64,000 nucleotides of DNA from Peristeroidobacter soli. GTDB lineage: Bacteria > Pseudomonadota > Gammaproteobacteria > Steroidobacterales > Steroidobacteraceae. The notes below the pieces were generated by a model. The model worked only from the letters and a program-made list of their open reading frames with translations, made no database searches and was not told the DNA's origin. A program made the position numbers and the translations under genes. Shown here one piece after another: positions 8,178 to 16,563 of this stretch; position 1 is the stretch's first letter, and every line of letters starts with the position of its first letter. The stretch lies in contig NZ_RYEV01000004.1 of assembly GCF_004138485.1 (NCBI RefSeq), positions 1,362,803-1,426,802 on the forward strand. The letters run 5' to 3'.

Positions 8178-9373
8178 GCCAGGCTCTCCCGGGAACGATG
8201 AACATCCAGAAACACTTCGCGACCCTGCAGCGCGGATTGCAGAATCGCGAGACAAGCTGCGACAGTGCCGCGCGCGAAACGACCGTCGTGTGGCGCGGAC
8301 GAGCCGCCGACCACCGCGCCGAACAACTCATCGAGCACTTCAGCTCGACCTGGGCGACCGGTGACGGCCGGCAATGCGACTTCGCGTACACCGTCGCGCG
8401 AATAGACCAACACGCCGTCGGGCGACTGACGCAGATCGCCCTTCTCGCCCGTCACGATCACCGTGCCAAAATGGGGTTGATGCTTCGGCGTTGCCGCCGC
8501 GAGCGACACGCTGCCACCGTAGCCATAGCGACGGCTACGCTCTTGCGCTTCCTGAGCGGCGTCGGCGAACGATTCCCAGGAGCGCTGGGTCGCGCCGTGG
8601 GCGGGCTTCTTCAAATAACCGCCTTCGCCGATCCAGCCATGCAATTCGTCGCTGTCGAAATGGTCGTAGCCGCTGTAGACGACGGATGCCGAGCAACCAT
8701 TTGCAAAGTTGAGCAGCGCCATACAACAGCCTTCTGTCGGCCGGCGCGGATCGAGCTTCCAGGTCACGGCTCGCACGCTCGTCACCTCGCTGCCGGCGAG
8801 GAACCGCGCCACATCGACCTGGTGCGGCACTTGATTGAAAAGAATGCCGCCGCCCTTGGCGGTATCGAGCTCTTCGGGCCGACGCGGCCGATACAGGAAA
8901 TCGGTGTAGTTCAGCATCGAGAGCATGGCGAGCCGGCCGATCTCACCGCTCGCGATCAACTCGCGCATCCTGGCGATGGCCGGCGCGAAGCTGTGCGTGT
9001 GACCGACGATGAGCGTCACGCCATTGCGCTCCGCTGCCTCGATCATGGCGTCGCAGTCATCGAGGGTGAGCGCCATGGGCTTTTCGACGATGACGTGCTT
9101 GCCCTGCTCAGCGGCAATCACCGCGTGCTCGCGATGGAACTGATGAGGCGTGGCGATGTAAACGGCGTCGATGTCATTCCGCCGCACCAACTCGGCGACA
9201 TCCGCAACGACCGGCTCACTACGCACCCGACTGAAGTTGGCCCGCAGCTCTGCATTGATCTCAGCGGCACCGGCCAATTTCATCCGTGGATGCTGATCGA
9301 TCACCTGCGTCATCAAGGCGCCCGCCATGCCGAGCCCGATGACGCCGATTCTCAGTTCTGCCTCCGCGGTCAT
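8174..9373 (-). CDS. Gfo/Idh/MocA dehydrogenase, phthalate dihydrodiol dehydrogenase-like (OphB/Pht4) or LigC-like
   Basis: 399 aa with an N-terminal Rossmann motif GVIGLGMAG, the family signature VIVEKPMAL and GHTHSFAPAI, followed by an alpha/beta C-terminal domain. In aromatic operons this family supplies cis-4,5-dihydrodiol phthalate dehydrogenase (about 400 aa, like this one) and LigC semialdehyde dehydrogenase. Its position directly after a phthalate-dioxygenase-like oxygenase and before an extradiol dioxygenase fits rearomatisation of a cis-dihydrodiol to a catechol. ATG at 9373; 17 bp separate it from the oxygenase gene. Confidence 0.86.
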   Translation of the reverse strand: MTAEAELRIGVIGLGMAGALMTQVIDQHPRMKLAGAAEINAELRANFSRVRSEPVVADVAELVRRNDIDAVYIATPHQFHREHAVIAAEQGKHVIVEKPMALTLDDCDAMIEAAERNGVTLIVGHTHSFAPAIARMRELIASGEIGRLAMLSMLNYTDFLYRPRRPEELDTAKGGGILFNQVPHQVDVARFLAGSEVTSVRAVTWKLDPRRPTEGCCMALLNFANGCSASVVYSGYDHFDSDELHGWIGEGGYLKKPAHGATQRSWESFADAAQEAQERSRRYGYGGSVSLAAATPKHQPHFGTVIVTGEKGDLRQSPDGVLVYSRDGVREVALPAVTGRPGRAEVLDELFGAVVGGSSAPHDGRFARGTVAACLAILQSALQGREVFLDVHRSRESLA

Positions 9374-9390
9374 GACGATACGTGCCCGGC

Positions 9391-10725
9391 TTAGCGCGAC
9401 GGCGAGCGACGCACGTGAGCTTCCTCACCGTACGTTTCGATGAACGCATCGAAGCTGGCGACATCGCAGATCTTGCTGATCGCACGCACCCGGAACGCCT
9501 CGGCATCGGCGATGAAGCCCGGCTCGATGCCTTCCTGCAACTCACGAACCATTTTCAGCAGCGAGCGCCGTGCCGTGACGATGGCTTTATCGGCACTGAC
9601 CAGATGCTCCTTGGTGCGATCCAGAATGCCCGGATCGGCGCCGCCGAGCTTGCGCGAGTTCTCCGCGAGCGCGCGGTCCTGATCATGCACGCCCCAGATG
9701 CCGGTGAAATTCACGGTCTTCTGCATTTCCCGGTCGATCTCGTAATCGTTCTCCTTGCTCGCGACCGGCAGGAACGTGTCGATGAGATAACCGTCGGGCA
9801 GCTGGAATTTCGCGGCCTTCATGCGCGGCGGAAACAGCGCGCCGCTCTCGTAAGTCTCCAGCTCTTCCTTGCTGAACGGCCGATCGTTGCGATAACCGAA
9901 CGTGAACACGTTGACGTGATTGTCATCGATCGGCGTCCACGCGCGCCCGCCGAACGATGCGAATGGGCCCGGCGCATGCGGAATGAAACTGAACATCGGC
10001 GCGACCCAGTGATACTGGCGCCAGAAGTACTGACCATTGAGATTGCGGCGCGCGCCGTAGGTATAGCCGGTCGCCGTCTCGCGAATCTCCATCAATGGCG
10101 CGGCGTCGGTGGCGAGCTGCGCGCCGGCCGATTTCATCTTCGAGGACTCGGCATCGAAGTCCCGATGCAGCCAGCTGATGTGCGAGCTGTCGATCTCCCC
10201 TTCCAGGCCTTGCAGCCAATTGGTCCGCTGCAGCCAGCGAGCCGCATACGCCTGGCCATCGGGCGCGCTGGCGTAGTCGAACTTCGGAAACGGCGGCATC
10301 TTGCTCGCCTCGCCCATGTACACCCACACGACGCCGTTGGCTTCGCGTGTCGCATAGGAAGTGATGCGAGCGCGCTGGCGCATGTCGGCCTTGTCGGACT
10401 CGGAAATGTTCGGGATCTCGAGGCATTCGCCGTCGACATTGAACTTCCAGCCGTGATACGCGCAGCGCAACCCGCACTGTTCATTACGACCGAAGAACAG
10501 CGGCGCACCCCGATGCGGACAGTAAGCTTCGACGATACCGACTCGACCGCTGCTGTCGCGAAAGCTCAGCAGGTCTTCGCCGAGAATGCGCAAGCGCACC
10601 GGCGCGCTGTCGCTGCGAACCTCATTCGACATGAGCGCCGGCAACCAGAAGCGGCGGAACAGGTTTCCCATCGGCGTGCCCGGGCCCACGCGCGACAGCA
10701 TTTCATTGATCTCTCTATTCAACAT
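9391..10725 (-). CDS. Rieske non-heme iron oxygenase, phthalate 4,5-dioxygenase-like oxygenase component
   Basis: 444 aa. The Rieske cluster ligands are Cys69/His71 (CPHRG) and Cys88/His91 (CAYHGW). The mononuclear iron site is visible as DSSHISWLH near residue 170. The N-terminus MLNREINEML and GPGTPMGNLFRRFW closely resemble phthalate-dioxygenase oxygenase subunits, which act without a beta subunit. The matching reductase lies at 3072 in the same operon. ATG at 10725 with AGGAAG upstream. Expected chemistry is ring dihydroxylation, or O-demethylation as in related family members; the substrate is unknown. Confidence 0.92.
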   Translation of the reverse strand: MLNREINEMLSRVGPGTPMGNLFRRFWLPALMSNEVRSDSAPVRLRILGEDLLSFRDSSGRVGIVEAYCPHRGAPLFFGRNEQCGLRCAYHGWKFNVDGECLEIPNISESDKADMRQRARITSYATREANGVVWVYMGEASKMPPFPKFDYASAPDGQAYAARWLQRTNWLQGLEGEIDSSHISWLHRDFDAESSKMKSAGAQLATDAAPLMEIRETATGYTYGARRNLNGQYFWRQYHWVAPMFSFIPHAPGPFASFGGRAWTPIDDNHVNVFTFGYRNDRPFSKEELETYESGALFPPRMKAAKFQLPDGYLIDTFLPVASKENDYEIDREMQKTVNFTGIWGVHDQDRALAENSRKLGGADPGILDRTKEHLVSADKAIVTARRSLLKMVRELQEGIEPGFIADAEAFRVRAISKICDVASFDAFIETYGEEAHVRRSPSR

Positions 10726-10731
10726 GGAATA

Positions 10732-11520
10732 TCACTTCCTGGCTGAGCGTTCCGGCAAGCGATTGCGCGGATCCTGCGAAAGCACCACGTCCCAGAGCTC
10801 CTTGCCGATGGGCGCGGTGCTCTCCTCCATGATGTGACCGATCAGGCCGGCGCAACGGCCGACCAGCGCGAAGCCTCGCGCGAGGGGTGTCGGCAGATCG
10901 GCGTCGGCGATCATGGCGCCGACGGCGCCGGCGGTGTTGGCGGGCAGACGCCGCTTGAGTTTCTGCTGGCTCACTTGGTCGAGGGCGAGCAGCAGCTTCC
11001 AATGTTTGCCGAAGTAGCCGGTGCGCTCCGAAACTTCTCGCAAGGCGGGAATTCTGGGATCGCCGTTGATATGGATATTGTGACCGAGCCCGAACAACTG
11101 CTGCCGGTTCGCGCGGCGTTCATCGATCACCTGCGTGGCAAGCTCGATGAAGTCCTCGTTGGATGCGTTGGCATCGATGCGGTTGGCATACTCGCGCAAC
11201 ATCAGCGCCGCGTTCTCCATGGAGCCGAGAAACACGCTGCCGGCGCCGAGCAATCCAGCGGCAACCGCAGCCTGCGAGGCCTCGGGCGCGCCCATATAAG
11301 TGAGACGCGCCGCGACGGCGCTGGGCGTCAGGCCGTGATCGGTCACTGTCACCAGAATGGTGTTGATCAGCTCGCGCTCATTGCCCTGACACTCACGCCC
11401 CAGGATGACCAGCATCATCATGTCGATGAAGTCGATCTTGCCGATGAGCTGAGTTGCCAGGTCACGGCCGCGCACCGTGATGGCTTCGACCGTCGTGTAG
11501 CCGATTTCAGTCTTGATCAC
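10732..11520 (-). CDS. Citryl-CoA lyase/citrate-synthase-family protein
   Basis: 262 aa, citrate-synthase superfamily of the short citryl-CoA-lyase type. The catalytic His region reads FGLGHNIH; GSVFLGSMENAA and the C-terminal GLIGHIMEES are typical. The GTG start at 11520 overlaps the TGA of the acyl-CoA synthetase (GTGA) and has GGGAG upstream; an upstream extension in frame has no better start. Citryl-CoA lyase splits citryl-CoA into acetyl-CoA and oxaloacetate. Paired with the ligase gene before it, the two resemble a split ATP-citrate lyase and could activate and cleave a branched hydroxy-polycarboxylate from the pathway (inference). Confidence 0.82.
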   Translation of the reverse strand: MIKTEIGYTTVEAITVRGRDLATQLIGKIDFIDMMMLVILGRECQGNERELINTILVTVTDHGLTPSAVAARLTYMGAPEASQAAVAAGLLGAGSVFLGSMENAALMLREYANRIDANASNEDFIELATQVIDERRANRQQLFGLGHNIHINGDPRIPALREVSERTGYFGKHWKLLLALDQVSQQKLKRRLPANTAGAVGAMIADADLPTPLARGFALVGRCAGLIGHIMEESTAPIGKELWDVVLSQDPRNRLPERSARK

Positions 11521-13715
11521 GATTGCGCTCCCGAACGCGTCACCAGCACGGCATCGAGGGCCACCACGCCCTGACCCTTCGGCCCCACCCACACAGGATT
11601 CAGCTCGAGCTCCTCGAGCGTGTCCGCATGTTTGGTAACGAAATCGGAGATGGCGAGCAGCATAGCCTGCAAGGCGTCGGTATCCGCAGCCGGCTTGCCA
11701 CGCAGACCCTGCAGCAACTTCGAGCAGCGCGGCTCGTTGATGAGCTCGCGCGCCGATGCAGAGGTGAGCGGCAACTTGCGACGTGCCACGTCCTTGAAGA
11801 GCTCGACGTAGATACCGCCAAGACCGAATGTGATCACCGGCCCGAACACCGGATCGCGAACCACGCCGATCAGAGCTTCGAAGCCGCCCGACGCCGCCAT
11901 CTTTTCGATCAGCACGCCTTCGATCGCGGCGGTGGGCTCGGCCTGCTTCGAGTTTGTCAGCACGCGCGCGAAGGCTTCGCGAACCGCAGCCTCGTCGGCC
12001 AGACCGATCGCGACGCCGCCCACATCGGATTTGTGAGTGATGGCAGCGCTCACGATCTTCGCCACCACGGGATAGCCCATTTTGCCAGCGATCTTCACCG
12101 CTTCATCCGCGGTCGCCGCAACAGCGCCTTGCGGTACTGAAACGCCAGCGGCGGCGAGCAACGCTTTCGCGGCGGGCTCGGTGTGAGTGACTTTGTCAGC
12201 AGTGCTGGCTGCCTCGGTAGGCAAGGGCTGCCAGCCCGGCTCGAAGGTCGAGCGCCAGGTTCCCCAATCGATCCAGCGACGCAACGCCTTGACCGTTTGT
12301 TTCACACTGCGCGTGGGCATCAGCCCGCCCTTGACCAGCTGTTGAAAGCCTTCGCCCAACCGATCCGACTGCCACACGGGAACGATCGGCACCTCGGTCT
12401 GCGCCTGTGCCTTGGCCACCATCTCAGCGATAGTGCTGGTGATTTCCATGTAGTCGCAGGGGAACGGATACAGGATCAGATCCACCTCGGGATCGTCGGC
12501 GACAGCGTTCAAGGTCGCGCGGCCCACCTCGGGATTGGTGATGATGTCGGAGGTGGCGTCGACTGGATTCTGAATGGCCGCGTAATCGGGCAACGCCTTG
12601 CGCAACGTATCCAGCGTTTGATCGGAGAACTTCGCGAGCGTGAGCCCGCCCTCGCCGACACCATCGGCAGCGAGCGCACAGGCGCCACCGGAAAAACCGA
12701 ACACCGCGAGCTTCTCGCGGCCGGTGGGCAAGCGACGGCTGCGTGCAAACAGCGCGGCCGTATCGATCAGCTCATCGATGTCGTCCACTTCGACGATACC
12801 GACCTGACGGAACACGGCCGAATTGATCGCGGCGCTGCCGGAGATCGAGCCGGTATGCGACATGGTCGCCTGCACGCCGTAGTCGGAGCGACCGATCTTC
12901 AATGCGATGACGGGTTTGTTGCGCTCGGCCGCGTATTGAGCGGCTGCAATGAGCTGACCGCCGTCGCGAATGCCTTCCATCGCAGTGGCAATCACTTTGA
13001 TGTCGTCCGCGTCCGCCATGTAACGAATGAAATCGGCGACGGTGAGATCGACCTCGTTGCCGGTCGATGCCCACAGGCCGACACCGATGCCACGCTCCAT
13101 CGCTTGCAGGAAACAGCGGCCGATGCCGCCGCCCTGGGTCGCCAGCCCGATCGGCCCGGGCAATTGGTCGACCCGATACGAGGGCGAGAACATCAGACCG
13201 AAGCGCTGGTTGAGATTGCAAAAGCCGGGTGAGTTCGGACCGTAGATGCGCATGCCGCTGTCGCGCGCGATCTTGGCCATCTCAGCCTGGACGGCGCGCC
13301 CTTCTTCACCCAGCTCCGCGAATCCCGAGCTGAACACGAGGCTGTAACGCACGCCGCGCTCGGCGCAATCGCGCAAGGTGGCTAGTACTGATTTGGCCGG
13401 CACGACCAGCGCCGCGACATCCGGCGCTACGGGCAGATCGCGCACATTGGTCTGGCACTTGATGCCGCGAATCTCGGGCTTGTTCGGGTTGATGAAATAC
13501 ACCTCGCCCTTGAAGTCCGAGTAATCCAGCAGGTTGGACACCGTGCGCTCGCCGAGGCTGCCGGCACGATCCGAAGCGCCGACGATCACGACCGATCGGG
13601 GCGACACCAGTCCATGTAATGAAGCGTTGGCGCCGGGGCTGGCGACCTCGGTCGCGGTCGATCTGAAATCCACGTCGTTATCTCTGTCGATGCTGCAAAC
13701 CGCCGCGGTTGTCAT
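11517..13715 (-). CDS. NDP-forming acyl-CoA synthetase (CoA-binding + ATP-grasp domains)
   Basis: 732 aa from ATG 13715. Domains in order: CoA-binding Rossmann domain (VVIVGASDRAGSLG), succinyl-CoA-ligase-like domain with phospho-His motif MSHTGSISGS, and a C-terminal ATP-grasp domain (ITHKSDVGGVAIG). Such enzymes make acyl-CoA from acid, CoA and ATP with ADP release. An ATG at 13778 is also in frame. The 13715 start is preferred because it puts the paired operators 70 bp upstream, close to the 44-71 bp seen at the other sites, whereas 13778 would put them almost on the start codon. It is the first gene of the leftward operon and is coupled to the lyase gene. Confidence 0.88.
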   Translation of the reverse strand: MTTAAVCSIDRDNDVDFRSTATEVASPGANASLHGLVSPRSVVIVGASDRAGSLGERTVSNLLDYSDFKGEVYFINPNKPEIRGIKCQTNVRDLPVAPDVAALVVPAKSVLATLRDCAERGVRYSLVFSSGFAELGEEGRAVQAEMAKIARDSGMRIYGPNSPGFCNLNQRFGLMFSPSYRVDQLPGPIGLATQGGGIGRCFLQAMERGIGVGLWASTGNEVDLTVADFIRYMADADDIKVIATAMEGIRDGGQLIAAAQYAAERNKPVIALKIGRSDYGVQATMSHTGSISGSAAINSAVFRQVGIVEVDDIDELIDTAALFARSRRLPTGREKLAVFGFSGGACALAADGVGEGGLTLAKFSDQTLDTLRKALPDYAAIQNPVDATSDIITNPEVGRATLNAVADDPEVDLILYPFPCDYMEITSTIAEMVAKAQAQTEVPIVPVWQSDRLGEGFQQLVKGGLMPTRSVKQTVKALRRWIDWGTWRSTFEPGWQPLPTEAASTADKVTHTEPAAKALLAAAGVSVPQGAVAATADEAVKIAGKMGYPVVAKIVSAAITHKSDVGGVAIGLADEAAVREAFARVLTNSKQAEPTAAIEGVLIEKMAASGGFEALIGVVRDPVFGPVITFGLGGIYVELFKDVARRKLPLTSASARELINEPRCSKLLQGLRGKPAADTDALQAMLLAISDFVTKHADTLEELELNPVWVGPKGQGVVALDAVLVTRSGAQS

Positions 13716-13784
13716 CGACCCGGAAGCTGCGCTGCGCGGCTGCCAGGCCGCCCCCTGCCGACGGAACCTGGGGAGCATGCTACG

Positions 13785-13816
13785 ACGGTATATCGTCTAT
13801 GTCTACGGTATATCGT
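13785..13816. promoter_or_regulatory. Paired operator A upstream of the leftward catabolic operon
   Basis: Two identical 12-mers, acggtatatcgt, begin at 13785 and 13805, exactly 20 bp apart. A degenerate third copy (acgacagatctg) starts at 13825 in the same phase. They lie 70 bp upstream of the acyl-CoA synthetase ATG at 13715. Two sites two helical turns apart on one DNA face fit a regulator binding as a dimer of dimers; the IclR-family protein at 31411 is the local candidate. Confidence 0.72.
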
Positions 13817-13870
13817 GACTGATTACGACAGATCTGGCCCCGCACTGTATTCTTGGCGATTCCTCCTACA

Positions 13871-13902
13871 ACGATATACCGTGACTACCTCTGGCAATTC
13901 GT
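13871..13902. promoter_or_regulatory. Paired operator B upstream of the rightward ALDH-ADH-P450 operon
   Basis: The element acgatataccgt at 13871 is the exact reverse complement of the operator A copies. A diverged copy (ctggcaattcgt) begins at 13891, again 20 bp on. The pair ends 50 bp before the aldehyde dehydrogenase ATG. Pairs A and B thus serve the two divergent operons from one 235-bp intergenic region. Confidence 0.65.
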
Positions 13903-13951
13903 TGCTGCTGGCGGCACCAGCTGCTAGGCTTGGGGCAGCTTCGGGGGGTTC

Positions 13952-15412
13952 ATGACAAGCACATCAGAGTCGCCGGCCAGCCTCGGCCGCAATCTCATCG
14001 AAGGCCGCTGGCAAGCGGCCGCCAGCGGCGAGACCATCGCTTGCTTCAATCCCTCGAGTGGCTCGCAAATCGGTTCCGCACCGGCCAGCAGCGCCGCCGA
14101 CGTCGATCGAGCCGTCAGCGCCGCGCGTCGCTCATTCGAAAGTGGCGCCTGGACGGCACGCGCGCCGAACTGGCGAGCCCAAATCCTGCAGAAGGTGGCC
14201 GCGCTGATCGATCAACAGGCGGATGAGATCGCCCAGCTCGAGACGCGCGACAACGGCATGCCAATCACGCTCGCCCGTGCGCTGGTCGCGACGGGCGCCG
14301 AAACGTTTCGTTATTTCTCCGGCTGGTGCACCAAGATTCGCGGCGAAACGGTGCAGATCTCGGCGCCGGGCGACTTCCATGCTTATACATTGCGCGAGCC
14401 CGCCGGCGTCGCGGCGCTGATCACGCCCTGGAACGTGCCGTTCACCATGGCGTGCAACAAGATCGCGACCGCCCTCACCGCCGGCTGCAGCGCCATTCTC
14501 AAGCCGGCGGAAGAGACACCGCTTTCGGCCCTGATGCTCGGTGACATCCTGATGCAAGCGGGCGTGCCCGAAGGCGTCATCAATATCGTCTGCGGTCGCG
14601 GCAATGTCGCCGGTGCCGCACTCGCCGCCCACCCCGATGTCGACAAGATCAGTTTCACCGGCTCGACCGACGTCGGTCGCAAGATCGTGGTCGCCGCCGC
14701 CGGCAACTTGAAACGGGTGTCGCTGGAACTGGGCGGCAAGTCGCCCGTGCTGGTGTTTCCCGATGCGGACCTCGACCAGGCGGCGGCGGGCATTGCACGC
14801 GGCATCTTCAGCAACTCCGGCCAGGCGTGCATCGCCGGTTCGCGAATCTTCGTGCATCAGAAAATTCACGACGAGCTCGCCGCTCGACTCGCCGTCATTG
14901 CGCGGCAAATGAAAGTCGGCGATGGGTTCGAGGCCGGCGTGAATCTTGGGCCGCTGATTTCGCAGCGTCAGCTCGACCGCGTCAGTGGCCTGGTCGCGGA
15001 AGGCGTGCGCGACGGCTCGCAAGTGATCGTGGGCGGAAATCGACCGGATCGACCGGGCTATTTCTTCGAGCCAACGATTCTGACGGCGCCGCGACCGGGC
15101 GCTCGCATCCTGCGAGAAGAGATCTTCGGACCGGTCGCGAATCTGATTCCCTTCACCGACATCGACGATGTAGTGCGCCAGGCCAATGACACCCAGTACG
15201 GTCTGGCGGCCGCCATCTGGACGCGCGACATCGGCATCGCGCATCGCCTCGCCAGGCGCGTCAAGGCCGGCAACATCTGGTTGAACTGTCAGCTGGTGGT
15301 CGATCGTTCGATGGCCTTCGGCGGTTACAAACAATCCGGCTGGGGCCGCGAGAATGGACTCGAAGGACTGGAGGCCTTCCTGCAGACCAAGAGCGTGTAC
15401 GCCGCGCTCTGA
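13952..15412 (+). CDS. NAD(P)-dependent aldehyde dehydrogenase
   Basis: 486 aa, classical ALDH superfamily. Active-site residues are Asn161 (TPWN), Glu259 (LELGGK) and nucleophile Cys293 (SGQACIAGSR); the length is normal. It oxidises an aldehyde to the carboxylate with NAD(P)+. ATG at 13952 follows GGGGGG. It is the first gene of a five-gene rightward operon, and the alcohol dehydrogenase follows after 32 bp, so the pair can turn a primary alcohol into an acid, perhaps one formed by the P450 next in line. Confidence 0.93.
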   Translation: MTSTSESPASLGRNLIEGRWQAAASGETIACFNPSSGSQIGSAPASSAADVDRAVSAARRSFESGAWTARAPNWRAQILQKVAALIDQQADEIAQLETRDNGMPITLARALVATGAETFRYFSGWCTKIRGETVQISAPGDFHAYTLREPAGVAALITPWNVPFTMACNKIATALTAGCSAILKPAEETPLSALMLGDILMQAGVPEGVINIVCGRGNVAGAALAAHPDVDKISFTGSTDVGRKIVVAAAGNLKRVSLELGGKSPVLVFPDADLDQAAAGIARGIFSNSGQACIAGSRIFVHQKIHDELAARLAVIARQMKVGDGFEAGVNLGPLISQRQLDRVSGLVAEGVRDGSQVIVGGNRPDRPGYFFEPTILTAPRPGARILREEIFGPVANLIPFTDIDDVVRQANDTQYGLAAAIWTRDIGIAHRLARRVKAGNIWLNCQLVVDRSMAFGGYKQSGWGRENGLEGLEAFLQTKSVYAAL

Positions 15413-15444
15413 CCGCCACTCACCTATATAAGAGAGCATTCCCC

Positions 15445-16533
15445 TTGAAGATCCAGGCGGCCATCACCCGTGCCAAAGACGCGCCGTTCGCCATCGAGCC
15501 CATGGAGCTCGCGGCCATCCGGCCCGGCGAAATTCTGGTCCGGCTCACCGGCACCGGCATTTGCCACACGGATCTCGCCATCGTGCATCAGCAATTCGCC
15601 ATTCCCCTGCCCTTCGTCCTCGGGCACGAGGGCGCCGGCGTGGTCGTGGAAACCGGTTCGGAAGTCGAATCGCTGGCGCCGGGCGATCCGGTGGTACTCA
15701 CTTTCGAAAGCTGCGGCCGTTGCGACAGTTGTCAGTCCAGTCATCCGGCGTACTGCGATCACTACGCCGCGTTGAACTATGGCCGTGCCCGTAACGACGG
15801 CTCGCCGTATTTCATCGATGCGAACGGCAACGCGATCGCCGGTCGTTATCTCGGCCAATCTTCGTTCGCCACCCACGTCATCGCCTCGCCGCGCAACGCG
15901 GTCAAAGTCCCGAGAAGCTTGCCGCTCGCAATGGCCTGCGGCATGGGCTGCGGTTTCATGACGGGCGCCGCTGCGGTGCTTGGACTGGAGCGCTGGAACG
16001 AGAACGCGACATTCGCCGTGCTGGGCGCGGGTGCGCTGGGTTTCGCAGCGATGTTCACTGCCGGCATCCGCGGCTGCCAGAACATCATCGTCGCCGACCG
16101 TCACGAGTCGCGGCTCGCGCTGGCAAAGCAACTCGGCGCAACTACTGTCATCAACACCAGCCACGACGATTTGGCGACCCGACTGACCGAGCTCGGCGGT
16201 CTCGACTATTGCATCGACACCACCGGCTTCGCGCCGGTGGTCGAAGTGGCCGCCAAAGCGCTCAAGAAACGCGGCACCCTGGTGCTGCTCGGTGGCAGTC
16301 CGCAACGAGTCGCCGCCATCGACGTGGTCGCGCTGATCCAGGGCAAAACCTTGCGCGGCGAGATTTTCGGCGACGCCGATCCGCATCGGCTCATTCCGCA
16401 GTTGCTGGAGTGGTACGCGCAAGGCCGCTTCCCGGTGGACAAACTGATTCGCACCTATCCGTTCGATCAAATCAACAGCGCGGCCGCGGACGCCGCGTCG
16501 GGCGCGACCATCAAGCCCGTGTTGTTGTTTTGA
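15445..16533 (+). CDS. Zinc-dependent alcohol dehydrogenase, aryl-alcohol-dehydrogenase-like
   Basis: 362 aa, medium-chain dehydrogenase. Catalytic-zinc residues include Cys40 and His61 (GHEGAGVV); the structural-zinc cysteines are Cys90, 93, 96 and 104. The NAD motif GAGALG lies near residue 195. The start is a TTG at 15445 behind AAGAGAG. Family relatives oxidise benzylic or long-chain alcohols. The gene lies between the aldehyde dehydrogenase and P450 genes, suggesting side-chain oxidation of the pathway substrate. Confidence 0.9.
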   Translation: MKIQAAITRAKDAPFAIEPMELAAIRPGEILVRLTGTGICHTDLAIVHQQFAIPLPFVLGHEGAGVVVETGSEVESLAPGDPVVLTFESCGRCDSCQSSHPAYCDHYAALNYGRARNDGSPYFIDANGNAIAGRYLGQSSFATHVIASPRNAVKVPRSLPLAMACGMGCGFMTGAAAVLGLERWNENATFAVLGAGALGFAAMFTAGIRGCQNIIVADRHESRLALAKQLGATTVINTSHDDLATRLTELGGLDYCIDTTGFAPVVEVAAKALKKRGTLVLLGGSPQRVAAIDVVALIQGKTLRGEIFGDADPHRLIPQLLEWYAQGRFPVDKLIRTYPFDQINSAAADAASGATIKPVLLF

Positions 16534-16563
16534 GCCTCGCCCGCACGATTTTCCGGAGATGTC

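Noticed and set aside
16545-16556. acgattttccgg, an 11-of-12 match to the island operator, just before the P450 start
   Set aside because: It lacks a partner 20 bp away and includes the P450 ribosome-binding site, so the match is probably incidental.
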